NCBI GenBank assembly: GCA_030426515.1
Contig: JAUHYM010000009.1
Span: forward strand, 1 to 34,121
DNA length: 34,121 nucleotides
Reading direction: 5' to 3'
Source of the DNA: Actinomycetes bacterium
Lineage (GTDB): Bacteria > Actinomycetota > Actinomycetes > Actinomycetales > Microbacteriaceae
A program made the position numbers and the translations under genes. Within the stretch, counting starts at the first letter, position 1. Every line of letters starts with the position of its first letter. A model generated the notes under the pieces. That model made no database searches. It had not been told where the DNA came from and saw nothing but the letters and a program-made list of their open reading frames with translations. Shown here piece by piece: positions 27,076 to 34,121 of the stretch.

Positions 27076-28662
27076 TCATCGAGCGGCGCAGACCACATAC
27101 CGATCGACCCGCAGGAGCTCGTCGCACGGCGCTTCAGGCTCGCCGGTCCACATCCACGGTTCCGCCTCGACGGAGTCTCCCGCGTCGAGCAGGCCGACAT
27201 GAGCGCCCGCCAGGAGCGCGACGCTGACACCAGATCCCCATTCGACAGCGAGCCAATCCTCCGGCCCCCGCGCCGCGGTGTCGCCGGGTCCTAGGAGCGG
27301 CGCGAATCCGAGCACGTCTCCTACTGTTGAGGCTGTCTGGCGTTGGTCATCGAGCGTTTCGGCGTGCGAGGGCTGGGTGAACCAGGTGCGGTAGGCGGTG
27401 CCCCATGTCAGGCCGATCGCGAGCGCCGACAGGCCAAGCACCGAGACGGTGACCAGCGCCGCCCCGGTCGACCGCGCGGAGCGTGCGCCCGCGGGGGGTT
27501 CCCGGCGATGACTGTCACCGTCCCTCGCGGCCCTCACCCATAGCCCATACCACGCTGCAGCGACGAGAAGAGGCACGAACGCGAGCAGGCCCGGTGACGG
27601 ATGGCGAATCCAGCTCGGGGTGTGAGACGAGACCACCCACCATCCCAGGTACGTCCCCACGCCCGTCACAGCCATCGCGGTGAGCGCGAACACCTCGGTG
27701 GGAGGCCACAGGTTGTGCCGCTCAGCGAAGGATTGTGCGAACGCCTGTTTGCGCCAGATCAGGGCGACTGCGCTAGAGACACCGAGGAGCAGGACGATCA
27801 ACAGCGCTGCCATCACCGCTGGCTGCAGCACCCACGAGACGGCAAGGACCGTGGCTTTCTCGAAGGCGGCGACGTCGAAACCGTCCTGGCCTCCAGTGAC
27901 GAGGAACCCGCCGAACTTTAGTGTCGCGACGACATAGTCGTCCCAGCCCAGAGCAGCGAGCTTCCACATCTCGTACACCACGGTGGGGATCGCCGCCCCC
28001 GCCGCCGCACGCACAACGTTCCGCGTCGCATCCTGACGTACGAGGGGGGAACAGCGGAGCAGCACGAACACGACCAGGGCAGGCGCCGCGAGCAGTGCGA
28101 TGAACTTCGACTGCACTGCGAGACCGAAGATCAGACCCCCGAACAGTGCCGACCGACGAGCGGCGACGACTGCCCACACGATGAGTGCGGCGGAAGGAAC
28201 CTCGCCGAGGATGTCATTGGGGCCCTGCACGGGCGATCTTCCATCGTCCAGATCCAACAGGAGTGGGGTTGCGGCAGCCAGGAGGCCACCGGCGGTGCCT
28301 GCAATGCCTCTGCCGAGAATCCACAGCCCGACGACGAGAGCGATCCAGAACAGCGTGCCGGTCCCGCGCCCCGCGGTCACGGGGTCCACGCCCAGCGCGA
28401 TCAGGGCTGAGATGGGCAAGAGCATCACGGGGCCCGTGGAGATCCGGGCGTCGTACGGGGTGAGTTCGCTACCCGACAGTGTGCCATCCGACGCGTACCC
28501 GAGTCCCGCGAGGAGATTGAGTGGAACGGTGAGGTTGAACGCTTCGTCTTCCCAGAGGCGCGTGGTCGTGAATCCGGGGATCAGTGCGGCGGTGTGTGCC
28601 GCAGCAAGCGCGACCGCGGCGGCGATGGAGATGAGCCTCCGTGCATGCTTCAGCCAGTCCAT
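27076..28662 (-). CDS. Polytopic membrane glycosyltransferase, GT-C type
   Basis: A 528-residue membrane protein with about ten or more hydrophobic spans. The first extracytoplasmic loop carries the acidic motif TTRLWEDEAFN (E38, D39, E40), the mark of GT-C transferases that use polyprenyl-phosphate sugars. The middle has FGLAVQSKFIALLAAP, similar to the membrane core of PMT/ArnT-like enzymes. The C-terminal ~90 residues are soluble and contain two cysteines. I start at the ATG at 28662 (MDWLKHARRL) because GAGGGTG lies just upstream. It could add a sugar to a wall glycopolymer or protein outside the cell. Donor and acceptor are unknown. Coding is on the same strand as the rml genes, ending 80 bp before rmlA. 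The base composition looks slightly less GC-rich than its neighbours. Confidence 0.8.
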   Translation of the reverse strand: MDWLKHARRLISIAAAVALAAAHTAALIPGFTTTRLWEDEAFNLTVPLNLLAGLGYASDGTLSGSELTPYDARISTGPVMLLPISALIALGVDPVTAGRGTGTLFWIALVVGLWILGRGIAGTAGGLLAAATPLLLDLDDGRSPVQGPNDILGEVPSAALIVWAVVAARRSALFGGLIFGLAVQSKFIALLAAPALVVFVLLRCSPLVRQDATRNVVRAAAGAAIPTVVYEMWKLAALGWDDYVVATLKFGGFLVTGGQDGFDVAAFEKATVLAVSWVLQPAVMAALLIVLLLGVSSAVALIWRKQAFAQSFAERHNLWPPTEVFALTAMAVTGVGTYLGWWVVSSHTPSWIRHPSPGLLAFVPLLVAAAWYGLWVRAARDGDSHRREPPAGARSARSTGAALVTVSVLGLSALAIGLTWGTAYRTWFTQPSHAETLDDQRQTASTVGDVLGFAPLLGPGDTAARGPEDWLAVEWGSGVSVALLAGAHVGLLDAGDSVEAEPWMWTGEPEAPCDELLRVDRYVVCAAR

Positions 28663-28751
28663 GTCACCCTCACGATGTCGAAGAGTACATGCATACGTGC
28701 TCCTGCACCGGCCGAAGGCAACTGCAAGATCCAGCACCGTGCGAGGCAGGC

Positions 28752-28856
28752 GTGGCCACGCTGGTCGATGCGTCGATCACGCGCTACGCGGGCCGAGACC
28801 GATATGGCACCGCCGTCGCGGTATCACGCGCGCACTTTCCGCCGCAGGTCCCCGCT
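28752..28856 (+). pseudogene. Remnant of a cell-wall-binding repeat 2 gene
   Basis: One reading frame contains ITRYAGRDRYGTAVAVSRAHFP, split here as ITRYAGRDRY followed by GTAVAVSRAHF. This is the opening of a cell-wall-binding type 2 repeat and is parallel to RVAGQNRFATAVAVTQMMYP in the downstream gene. The frame upstream of it is not convincing and the frame stops making sense exactly where the rmlA-derived bases begin, so the fragment appears to be a truncated leftover of a larger gene, cut on its 3' side by a rearrangement. Confidence 0.6.
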
Positions 28857-28883
28857 CCCGCCAGCATCAGCGTCGACAGCGGG
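28857..28883. repeat. 27-base exact copy of an internal rmlA segment
   Basis: Identical to 26862-26888 in the same orientation. In rmlA (minus strand) it encodes PLSTLMLAG. Here it is outside any intact gene. Flanking bases do not match, so the shared tract ends sharply on both sides. Confidence 0.75.
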
Positions 28884-28989
28884 CGAATGCAGGTCACGCC
28901 GGCTCGTGACGGCTGCACTCATCGGGTACGGTGAGGAAGCCTCTTCCCGAGGGCACACCCGACCCCACCAGCGAAACAGGTTCGACGCG

Positions 28990-31201
28990 ATGCGGCGCCC
29001 GTTCTGGAGTGCGATTCTCGTCGCGCTCACTCTTCTCTCTAGTCCCGTTGCGGCAAGCGCGATCGAGGATCCGCCACCAGGAGCGATTGCGGGGACGGTG
29101 ACGGTGCCTGCCGGGGCGTCCGCCGCCGACGTCTATGTGACGGCCCGAGATGACCTCTGGTCGTCGACGAACATCGTCAGCAAGACGACGTTTGTGGACG
29201 AGGACGGCAGCTATCGCATCGAGGGTCTGCCGCCGGGTGACTACCACCTCAAATTCACGTACAACGGCCCGGAGCCGGTGCTGTCGGAGTACTGGCAGGA
29301 CGCGTACAAGAAGGACGAGTCCGTGCCGCTCAAGGTCGTGGCCGGTGGGCAGGTGAGCGCGAACGCGGTGCTGGACACCGGGGCGGTCCTCACCGTGCAC
29401 GTCACCGAGGACGGCGGGCCCGTGACCCAGCGTCCCCACTTCTCGATCGTCGCCACGGGCGACACCTACGAGTACGGACCGCCGAACGTTCTGCATGGAT
29501 ACTGGGACGGCGAGAAGTTCAAGACCTGGCCATTGATCCCTGGCACGTTCGAGTTCGTCATCGACGGGGCGCGGTGGTTCGCTGAGTCGCGGACGGTCGC
29601 TGTCGGAGTGGGCGAGGCATCGGATGTCTCTCTCGAGGCCGCAGGCGTTGCAGAAGCGACCGTCGACCTGACAATTCGATCGACGGTCGCCGGCACCGTG
29701 GGTCTGTCGGCCGCAGAGAGTGGGGTCGTAGCCATCGGCAGTGTGTGGCTTCGCCCGGCGGGGAATCCGCTTCAGTGGGAGTATCACGGCCAGGTTCGCG
29801 ACGGGCAGTACGCGATCGATGGAGTCCTGCCCGGCGAGTACTATGTCCATTTCCAAGGTCAAGGTGGTGCGATCGACGCCTTCTGGCCCGACGCGGAGTC
29901 CATCGAGGAAGCGGCACCCATTTCGATCGGCGAGACGGATCACCTCACCGTCGACGCCACGCTGGAGCTCGGAGGCTGGATCGAAGGGCGCGTCCTCGGC
30001 CCCGGAGGCACGAAGGCCCCTGCCACCGACATGTCGTTGTGGCGGTACGACGAGGGCTCGAACTCCTACCATCCCGTCGAAGAGCTTGTCACCGACAGCG
30101 CGTTCACGACGCTGGTGAAGCCGGGCATCTACTCGGTGTATGCCCGTCCGCGTGACGAGTTCCTGAACTCGCAGTGGTACGAGTCGGCCCGTTACTTTGC
30201 GCAGAGTCTCGATGTGGAGGTCACCGCCGGAAGCGTGACTGTTCTCGACGACATGACGCTGGCCGAGAGGACCATCGATGTGTTTCCCCGGGTAGCGGGG
30301 CAGAATCGGTTCGCCACGGCGGTCGCGGTCACGCAGATGATGTATCCCACGGATCATCGCGCGCCCGTCATCTACCTCGTCGACGCCCACAACTTCCCTG
30401 ATGCGCTTGCCGCTGGTCCAGCCGCAGCCGCCCAGGGGGGGCGCGATTCTCCCCGTGCGCAGCGACGCTGCTCCCGCTGTCGTCCTCGATGAACTCGCGC
30501 GGCTCGACCCGGATCGTATCGTCATCGCGGGCGGAGACGCGGCCGTCTCGCACGCCGTGGTCGAGCAGGTGCGCGCTCGTCTCGGCGCGCACACCGTGAT
30601 CGAGCGGATCGGGCTCTCGACGCGGTATCGGACCGCCGAGGCGATCGTCCGAGACGCTTTCACCGATACTCAGCCCGACGTCGCCTTCGTCGCCACCGGC
30701 GCGACCTATCCCGACGCGCTCGCTGCAGGAGCCGCTGCCGGCGCGATCGGTTCACCCGTCATCCTGCTCAACGGTGCGAAGAGCGCTCTCTCGGAGGGCA
30801 CCACCGGGCTGCTCGCCGACCTTGGCATCACGCGTGTCTACATCGCGGGGGGCTCGGCTGCCGTCTCACCGGGAATCGAGGCCGGGCTCCGCTCCGCACT
30901 CGGCGACGAGAACGTGGTGCGGCTCGCGGGCTCCACGAGGTACTCGACGGCAGCGATCATCGCTGACGAGGTGTACGACTCCACCGAGTTCGCCATCCTC
31001 GCCTCCGGACGTGGATTCGCTGACGCGCTGGCGGGCGGGCCTCTCGCTGCGATGCGCGGAGCGCCCCTGTATCTCGCCGGCGCGAACTGCGTACCAGGGG
31101 TGGCACTGGATCAGATCTGGGCACAGAACGTTCAGGGAATCGAGATTCTCGGCGGATCGTCCGTGCTCGGGAGCCGTGTCGACGAGCTGGGCTCGTGCTG
31201 A
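28990..31201 (+). pseudogene. Secreted cell-wall-binding protein with prealbumin-like repeats, frameshifted
   Basis: A signal peptide (about residues 1-24) leads a series of carboxypeptidase-regulatory-like beta-sandwich repeats (AGTVTVPAGASAADVYVTA, SYRIEGLPPGDYHLKF, YAIDGVLPGEYYVHF) to about residue 425, then three cell-wall-binding type 2 repeats beginning at R434 (RVAGQNRF, RIGLSTRY, RLAGSTRY, each with F/YPDALAAG- or FADALAGG-like motifs). The frame breaks in a run of seven G at 30435-30441. As written, translation stops at 30492 after 500 residues, inside the first repeat. Removing one G restores AAAAQGG-AILPVRSDAAP and gives an uninterrupted 736-residue protein ending at 31201. The 3' part is fully conserved in pattern, so the break is recent, a sequencing error, or a phase-variable switch. 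It probably decorates or binds the wall. Confidence 0.8.
30435..30441 (+). repeat. G7 homopolymer at the frameshift
   Basis: A run of seven G inside codons for Ala-Gln-Gly-Gly of the first wall-binding repeat. Six G would keep the frame. Such tracts are hot spots for slippage in cells and for base-calling error. Confidence 0.85.
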
Positions 31202-31289
31202 TGTCGACCTGGCTCTCGGCGCGGGGCGCCGGCCGGCGTTGCCTGCGGACGTTCGACTACGCCCAAGAGGCACGCTCACCGCGTGTCAC

Positions 31290-32222
31290 TCACCGCCGCC
31301 TGGTCATCCGTCGGAGGGCGCGGCGCACGCGCCGCAGTCCCGACGCCTCGATGATCTCCGCTCGCGCCTGTCGGACTTCGTCGCGCACGCCGTTCTCCAC
31401 ATCGACGAACCGCTGGTCGATGAACTTCGTGAGGTAGAGAACCAGACCAAGTCCGTGCTCGCTGGTGTACTCGCGCAGCGCGTGGTCGCGCAGGAGTGCG
31501 TCGTATCGTGCGTGGTCGCCTCGCGCGTCGATCACGCTGTTTCCATCCGCGCCCACGCTGTCGGCGCGCTGGTGCCAGAACGCGAGTGGGCGGTCCCCGA
31601 CGAAGTGCAACGGTTCGCGGGCGAGTACGCGGAGATTGAACGACCAGTCGCCGATCACAGGGAGGTCGCCGTCATAGAGACCGAGCTCCTCGTGCAACGA
31701 CCTCCGATAGAGGAATCCGATCGGAACGAACCGATTGAACAGGAGCGTGTCGGTGAGCAGGACGTCGCCGAGGTGCGGCTGAAACGGCTCGCGGCCGCGC
31801 TCGACAAGGCCTCCCGTCGAGGATCGTTCCTCCCAGACGATCTCGATGCGGGCAACGACACCCGATCGCTCAGGATGCTCGTCAAGCGCGCCGACCGCGT
31901 CCGATAGAAACGCGGGATCCCACGAGTCATCGTCGTCGTGAATCGTGAGCAGAGGCGCGGACGTCGCGAGGACACCGGCATTCGCGCTCTTCCAGCGCCC
32001 GCGGCTCTCGTCGGAGTGGAGTGCGCGCACTCTGCTCCGCACCGGCTCCTCGAGGTCGGAGATGGCGAGGTCGACGGCGGCGGGGTCCCCGCCATCATTC
32101 ACGACGATGCACTCCCAGTCGGTGAACGCCTGTGCGCGGATACTTGCGAGCGCCCGCCGGAGCATCGCCGGCCGGTTCTTCGTGCGGACAATGACCGCTA
32201 CACGGGCTGAAGGTGTCGTCAT
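31290..32222 (-). CDS. Glycosyltransferase family 2
   Basis: A 310-residue GT-A enzyme, soluble or peripheral, that transfers a sugar from a nucleotide donor. It starts with the family core RVAVIVRTKNRPAMLRRALASIRAQ and WECIVVNDGGDP. The metal-binding acidic cluster is LLTIHDDDDSWDP (the DxD equivalent), followed by GFLYRRSLHEELGLYDGDLPVIGDW, where the last Asp region is the likely catalytic base site. The basic C-terminus (RRALRRMTRRR) may touch the membrane. I prefer the ATG at 32222 (MTTPSARV); a GTG at 32255 would add 11 residues. It is convergent with the broken wall-binding gene and divergent from the lysozyme-like gene. With rhamnose genes nearby, a rhamnosyltransferase is possible but not shown. 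Confidence 0.9.
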   Translation of the reverse strand: MTTPSARVAVIVRTKNRPAMLRRALASIRAQAFTDWECIVVNDGGDPAAVDLAISDLEEPVRSRVRALHSDESRGRWKSANAGVLATSAPLLTIHDDDDSWDPAFLSDAVGALDEHPERSGVVARIEIVWEERSSTGGLVERGREPFQPHLGDVLLTDTLLFNRFVPIGFLYRRSLHEELGLYDGDLPVIGDWSFNLRVLAREPLHFVGDRPLAFWHQRADSVGADGNSVIDARGDHARYDALLRDHALREYTSEHGLGLVLYLTKFIDQRFVDVENGVRDEVRQARAEIIEASGLRRVRRALRRMTRRR

Positions 32223-32278
32223 CGTTCCATTCTCTGTGTTGGTGAGACCGCTCACGAAACGGCTGCCGCCCCGGATTG

Positions 32279-32307
32279 TTGTACTCAGCAGTCACTTTCG
32301 ACACACT
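32279..32307 (+). promoter_or_regulatory. Promoter of the lysozyme-like gene (TTGTAC-N17-CACACT)
   Basis: The -35 TTGTAC is at 32279-32284 and the -10 CACACT at 32302-32307, with a 17-base spacer, then six bases to the ATG at 32314. No ribosome site is present, so the transcript is probably leaderless. Confidence 0.45.
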
Positions 32308-32313
32308 GGTCAC

Positions 32314-34121
32314 ATGTCGCGTCCCTTCGTCCGCCGCTCGGGTCCGCCTACACGCGTCCGTGTCGCGGCGATGATCGGCGCGCTCGCGGTCGTCATCGCC
32401 TTCCTCGTGGGCTCGCCTCCTCGCGCCGCCGCTGTGACGGTCGAGCCGACGGCGACTGCCGCCGGCACCATCGCCAAGACGGCGGATCTGTCGCAGTTCC
32501 GAGCGGGTCAGATCATCACCGACGCGGTGTTCTTCGACAGCGGCACGATGACCGCCGCGCAGATCCAGGCCTTCCTCGACGAGAAGGTCCCGAACTGTCG
32601 CGCCGGCTACACCTGTCTCAAGGACTGGTACGACACGTCCCGCTCGACCAGTGCGGACGCGATGTGCGGCGCTTACTCGGGTGGGTATCGCGAGCGTGCC
32701 TCGCAGATCATCTACAAGGTCGCCAAGGCGTGCGGGATCAACCCCCAGGTCATCTTGGTCACGCTCCAGAAGGAGCAGGGACTGGTGAACCACGTCTGGC
32801 CCAGCGAGTGGCGCTACACGATCGCCATGGGTCAGGGCTGTCCCGATACGGCGGCCTGCGACGAGCGCTACTACGGCTTCTTCAACCAGGTGTATGGCGC
32901 CGCATGGCAGTTCAAGCGGTATGCGAATCCGCCCGGAACCAGCCAGTTCTTCACCTGGTACGCGCCGGGCAAGACCTGGAACGTGCTCTACCACCCGAAC
33001 CGCGACTGCGGCTCATCCCCGGTCTACATCCAGAACCAGGCGACAGCCAACCTGTACTACTACACCCCCTACCAGCCAAATGCGGCGGCGCTGCGCGCGG
33101 GCTACGGCGAAGGCGACGGCTGCTCGAGCTACGGGAATCGCAACTTCTACCAGTACTTCACCGACTGGTTCGGGTCCACCAGGACGCCGTCTCCGTGTGC
33201 CGCCCCCAGCGGAACGACCTCGGCGTTCAAGACCTACGTCCTGCTGACGCCGACGACCGCGCGGAGCGCGCCCGACACGCGCTGCGGGACCGACTCCCAG
33301 GCGCTTTCGCCGGGAACCGTGGTCACGGCGACGGCGGTGACGGCAGACAGGGAGTGGATCCAGGTCCACGTCGATGCCCGCGACCTATGGATTCCGCGGG
33401 ACAGTGTGCGGTATGCGTCCGCCGCGGAATCGGTGTGCGCGTGGCCGGATGCGGAAGCCGCGTACAAGACGTATGTGGTGTCGGCGGGTTCTGTGGTGGG
33501 CCGGGTGGCGCCGAGTGTGGGGTGTGCGGGTGGTTCCGTGGATCTTGCGGCGGGGTCGGTTGCTACCGCTGTCGCGGTGACGGCGGAGCGGGACTGGGTG
33601 AAGCTGGCGTTCGCGGAGGGTCAGCTGTGGGTGCCGCGGGATGCGGTGCGGTATGCGTCGGCGGGGGAGTCGGTGTGTGCGCTGCCGACGGACTTCCGGT
33701 CGGCGTCGAAGTCGTATGTGGTGCTGCCCGGTGGGGCGACGGCGCGGTCGGCGCCGACGGTGGAGTGCGGTGCGGGTGTGCGGGATCTGCCGGCCGGGAC
33801 CGGGCTGACGGCGACGGGGGTGACCGCGGATGGTGACTGGCTGATGTTCCAGGCCGCTGACGGCGCCGACCTGTGGGTGCCCCGCGACACCGTCGACTAC
33901 GCGTCGCGCGTGGATGTGTGCGATCTCGGGGCCGCGGTGCGGTCGGCGTATAAGACGTATGTGGTGTCTGGTGAGGGGGTCCTCGGGCGGTTGTCGCCGA
34001 GTGTGGGGTGTGCGGGTGGTTCCGTGGATCTTGCGGCGGGGTCGGTTGCTACCGCTGTCGCGGTGACGGCGGAGCGGGACTGGGTGAAGCTGGCGTTCGC
34101 GGAGGGTCAGCTGTGGGTGCC
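32314..34121 (+). CDS. Secreted lysozyme-like protein with tandem SH3-like wall-binding repeats, C-terminus beyond the window
   Basis: At least 602 residues, open to the right edge. A basic N-terminus and signal peptide (about 1-41) precede a ~260-residue domain with DAVFFDSGTMTAAQIQAFLDE, cysteine pairs, and INPQVILVTLQKEQGLV with E154 as candidate catalytic Glu, in a lysozyme/transglycosylase-like helical context. This domain type occurs in actinobacterial surface proteins; its enzymatic activity is inferred. From residue 305 come SH3-like repeats of 79-81 residues, starting at F305, Y384, S465 and Y546, each with KTYVV or KSYVV, a Cys near position 20, LWVPRD and a second Cys. The second and fourth repeats share 127 identical bases. 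The protein probably binds and trims peptidoglycan. Confidence 0.8.
   Translation, partial: MSRPFVRRSGPPTRVRVAAMIGALAVVIAFLVGSPPRAAAVTVEPTATAAGTIAKTADLSQFRAGQIITDAVFFDSGTMTAAQIQAFLDEKVPNCRAGYTCLKDWYDTSRSTSADAMCGAYSGGYRERASQIIYKVAKACGINPQVILVTLQKEQGLVNHVWPSEWRYTIAMGQGCPDTAACDERYYGFFNQVYGAAWQFKRYANPPGTSQFFTWYAPGKTWNVLYHPNRDCGSSPVYIQNQATANLYYYTPYQPNAAALRAGYGEGDGCSSYGNRNFYQYFTDWFGSTRTPSPCAAPSGTTSAFKTYVLLTPTTARSAPDTRCGTDSQALSPGTVVTATAVTADREWIQVHVDARDLWIPRDSVRYASAAESVCAWPDAEAAYKTYVVSAGSVVGRVAPSVGCAGGSVDLAAGSVATAVAVTAERDWVKLAFAEGQLWVPRDAVRYASAGESVCALPTDFRSASKSYVVLPGGATARSAPTVECGAGVRDLPAGTGLTATGVTADGDWLMFQAADGADLWVPRDTVDYASRVDVCDLGAAVRSAYKTYVVSGEGVLGRLSPSVGCAGGSVDLAAGSVATAVAVTAERDWVKLAFAEGQLWV
33509..33635 (+). 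repeat. 127-base exact direct repeat, first copy
   Basis: Identical to 33995-34121, offset 486 bases (162 codons, two SH3-like repeat units). It covers most of repeat unit 2, including the LWVP motif. The identity extends to the last base of the window and may continue. Confidence 0.95.
33995..34121 (+). repeat. 127-base exact direct repeat, second copy
   Basis: Second copy, in repeat unit 4 of the same protein. It shows no synonymous differences from the first copy, in contrast with the intervening unit 3, which is clearly diverged. Confidence 0.95.

Larger units (their letters stand above)
28663..28989. other. Intergenic scar region between divergent genes
   Basis: These 327 bases separate the membrane glycosyltransferase (minus) from the broken wall-binding gene (plus). 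They hold a dead fragment of a cell-wall-binding repeat (28752-28856), an exact 27-base copy of an rmlA segment (28857-28883), and a TACGGT -10-like box at 28936-28941 that could serve the downstream gene. No intact gene is seen. Confidence 0.7.

Noticed and set aside
30435..30441. Programmed ribosomal frameshifting at the G7 run
   Set aside because: No downstream pseudoknot or upstream stimulator was evident and no family precedent is known to me. Slippage mutation or sequencing error is simpler.
28894..30663. A 589-codon minus-strand frame opposite the frameshifted wall-binding gene
   Set aside because: It stays open across the G7 break only because it is non-coding. Its translation has no recognisable domain, while both sense pieces match known repeats.

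Overview
The window is high-GC DNA from an actinobacterium, most likely Microbacteriaceae (Microbacterium or a close relative). The reasons are GC-rich wobble positions, ATG/GTG starts, an actinobacterial acyl-CoA carboxylase with an epsilon subunit, a TRAM-domain methyltransferase without Fe-S cysteines, and repeated TANNNT -10 boxes only 6-8 nt before the start codon (leaderless transcription). From memory, the gene content follows the conserved actinobacterial block known in Mycobacterium tuberculosis as roughly Rv3264-Rv3308 (pmmB, deoD, lpdA, accA3, maf, accE5/accD5, birA, PH-domain protein, purK, purE, LCP protein, rml genes). Lineage-specific genes are inserted at several joints.

Region 1 (1-6.7 kb) is housekeeping: a phosphohexomutase (cut by the left edge) and purine nucleoside phosphorylase on the minus strand, an LpdA-type flavoprotein on plus, the biotinylated acyl-CoA carboxylase alpha chain and Maf pyrophosphatase on minus, then an RNA methyltransferase on plus. 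Region 2 (6.7-9.7 kb) is a tightly coupled signalling trio: response regulator, histidine kinase and a third membrane protein that looks like a kinase stripped of its catalytic boxes. It ends at a strong hairpin. Region 3 (9.98-12.65 kb) holds the carboxylase beta and epsilon subunits and, divergently, the biotin ligase that would biotinylate the alpha chain at 2.8-4.6 kb.

Region 4 (12.7-19.9 kb) holds a PH-domain membrane protein, purK, a secreted three-domain protein (cell-wall-binding, beta-lactamase-like, SH3) sitting between purK and purE, then purE, an LCP-family cell-wall ligase and a glycosyltransferase. Region 5 (19.9-23.6 kb) is a TetR regulator followed by a large secreted protein with an aerolysin/ETX-MTX2-like pore-forming segment, Ig-like repeats and a C-terminal membrane anchor. 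A 30-bp palindrome lies in the promoter region between them. This is the most novel-looking unit in the window.

Region 6 (23.7-34.1 kb) is a cell-envelope locus: the complete dTDP-L-rhamnose pathway (rmlA, rmlB and a fused rmlC-rmlD), a GT-C membrane glycosyltransferase, a scar holding a dead cell-wall-binding fragment abutting a 27-bp piece of rmlA, a secreted cell-wall-binding protein broken by one extra G in a G7 run, a GT2 glycosyltransferase, and a secreted lysozyme-like protein with tandem SH3-like repeats that runs off the right edge and carries a 127-bp exact internal duplication. Rhamnose synthesis, glycosyltransferases, the LCP ligase and wall-binding proteins together suggest assembly and decoration of a rhamnose-containing wall glycopolymer. 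I saw no tRNA, rRNA, CRISPR array, transposase or integrase.
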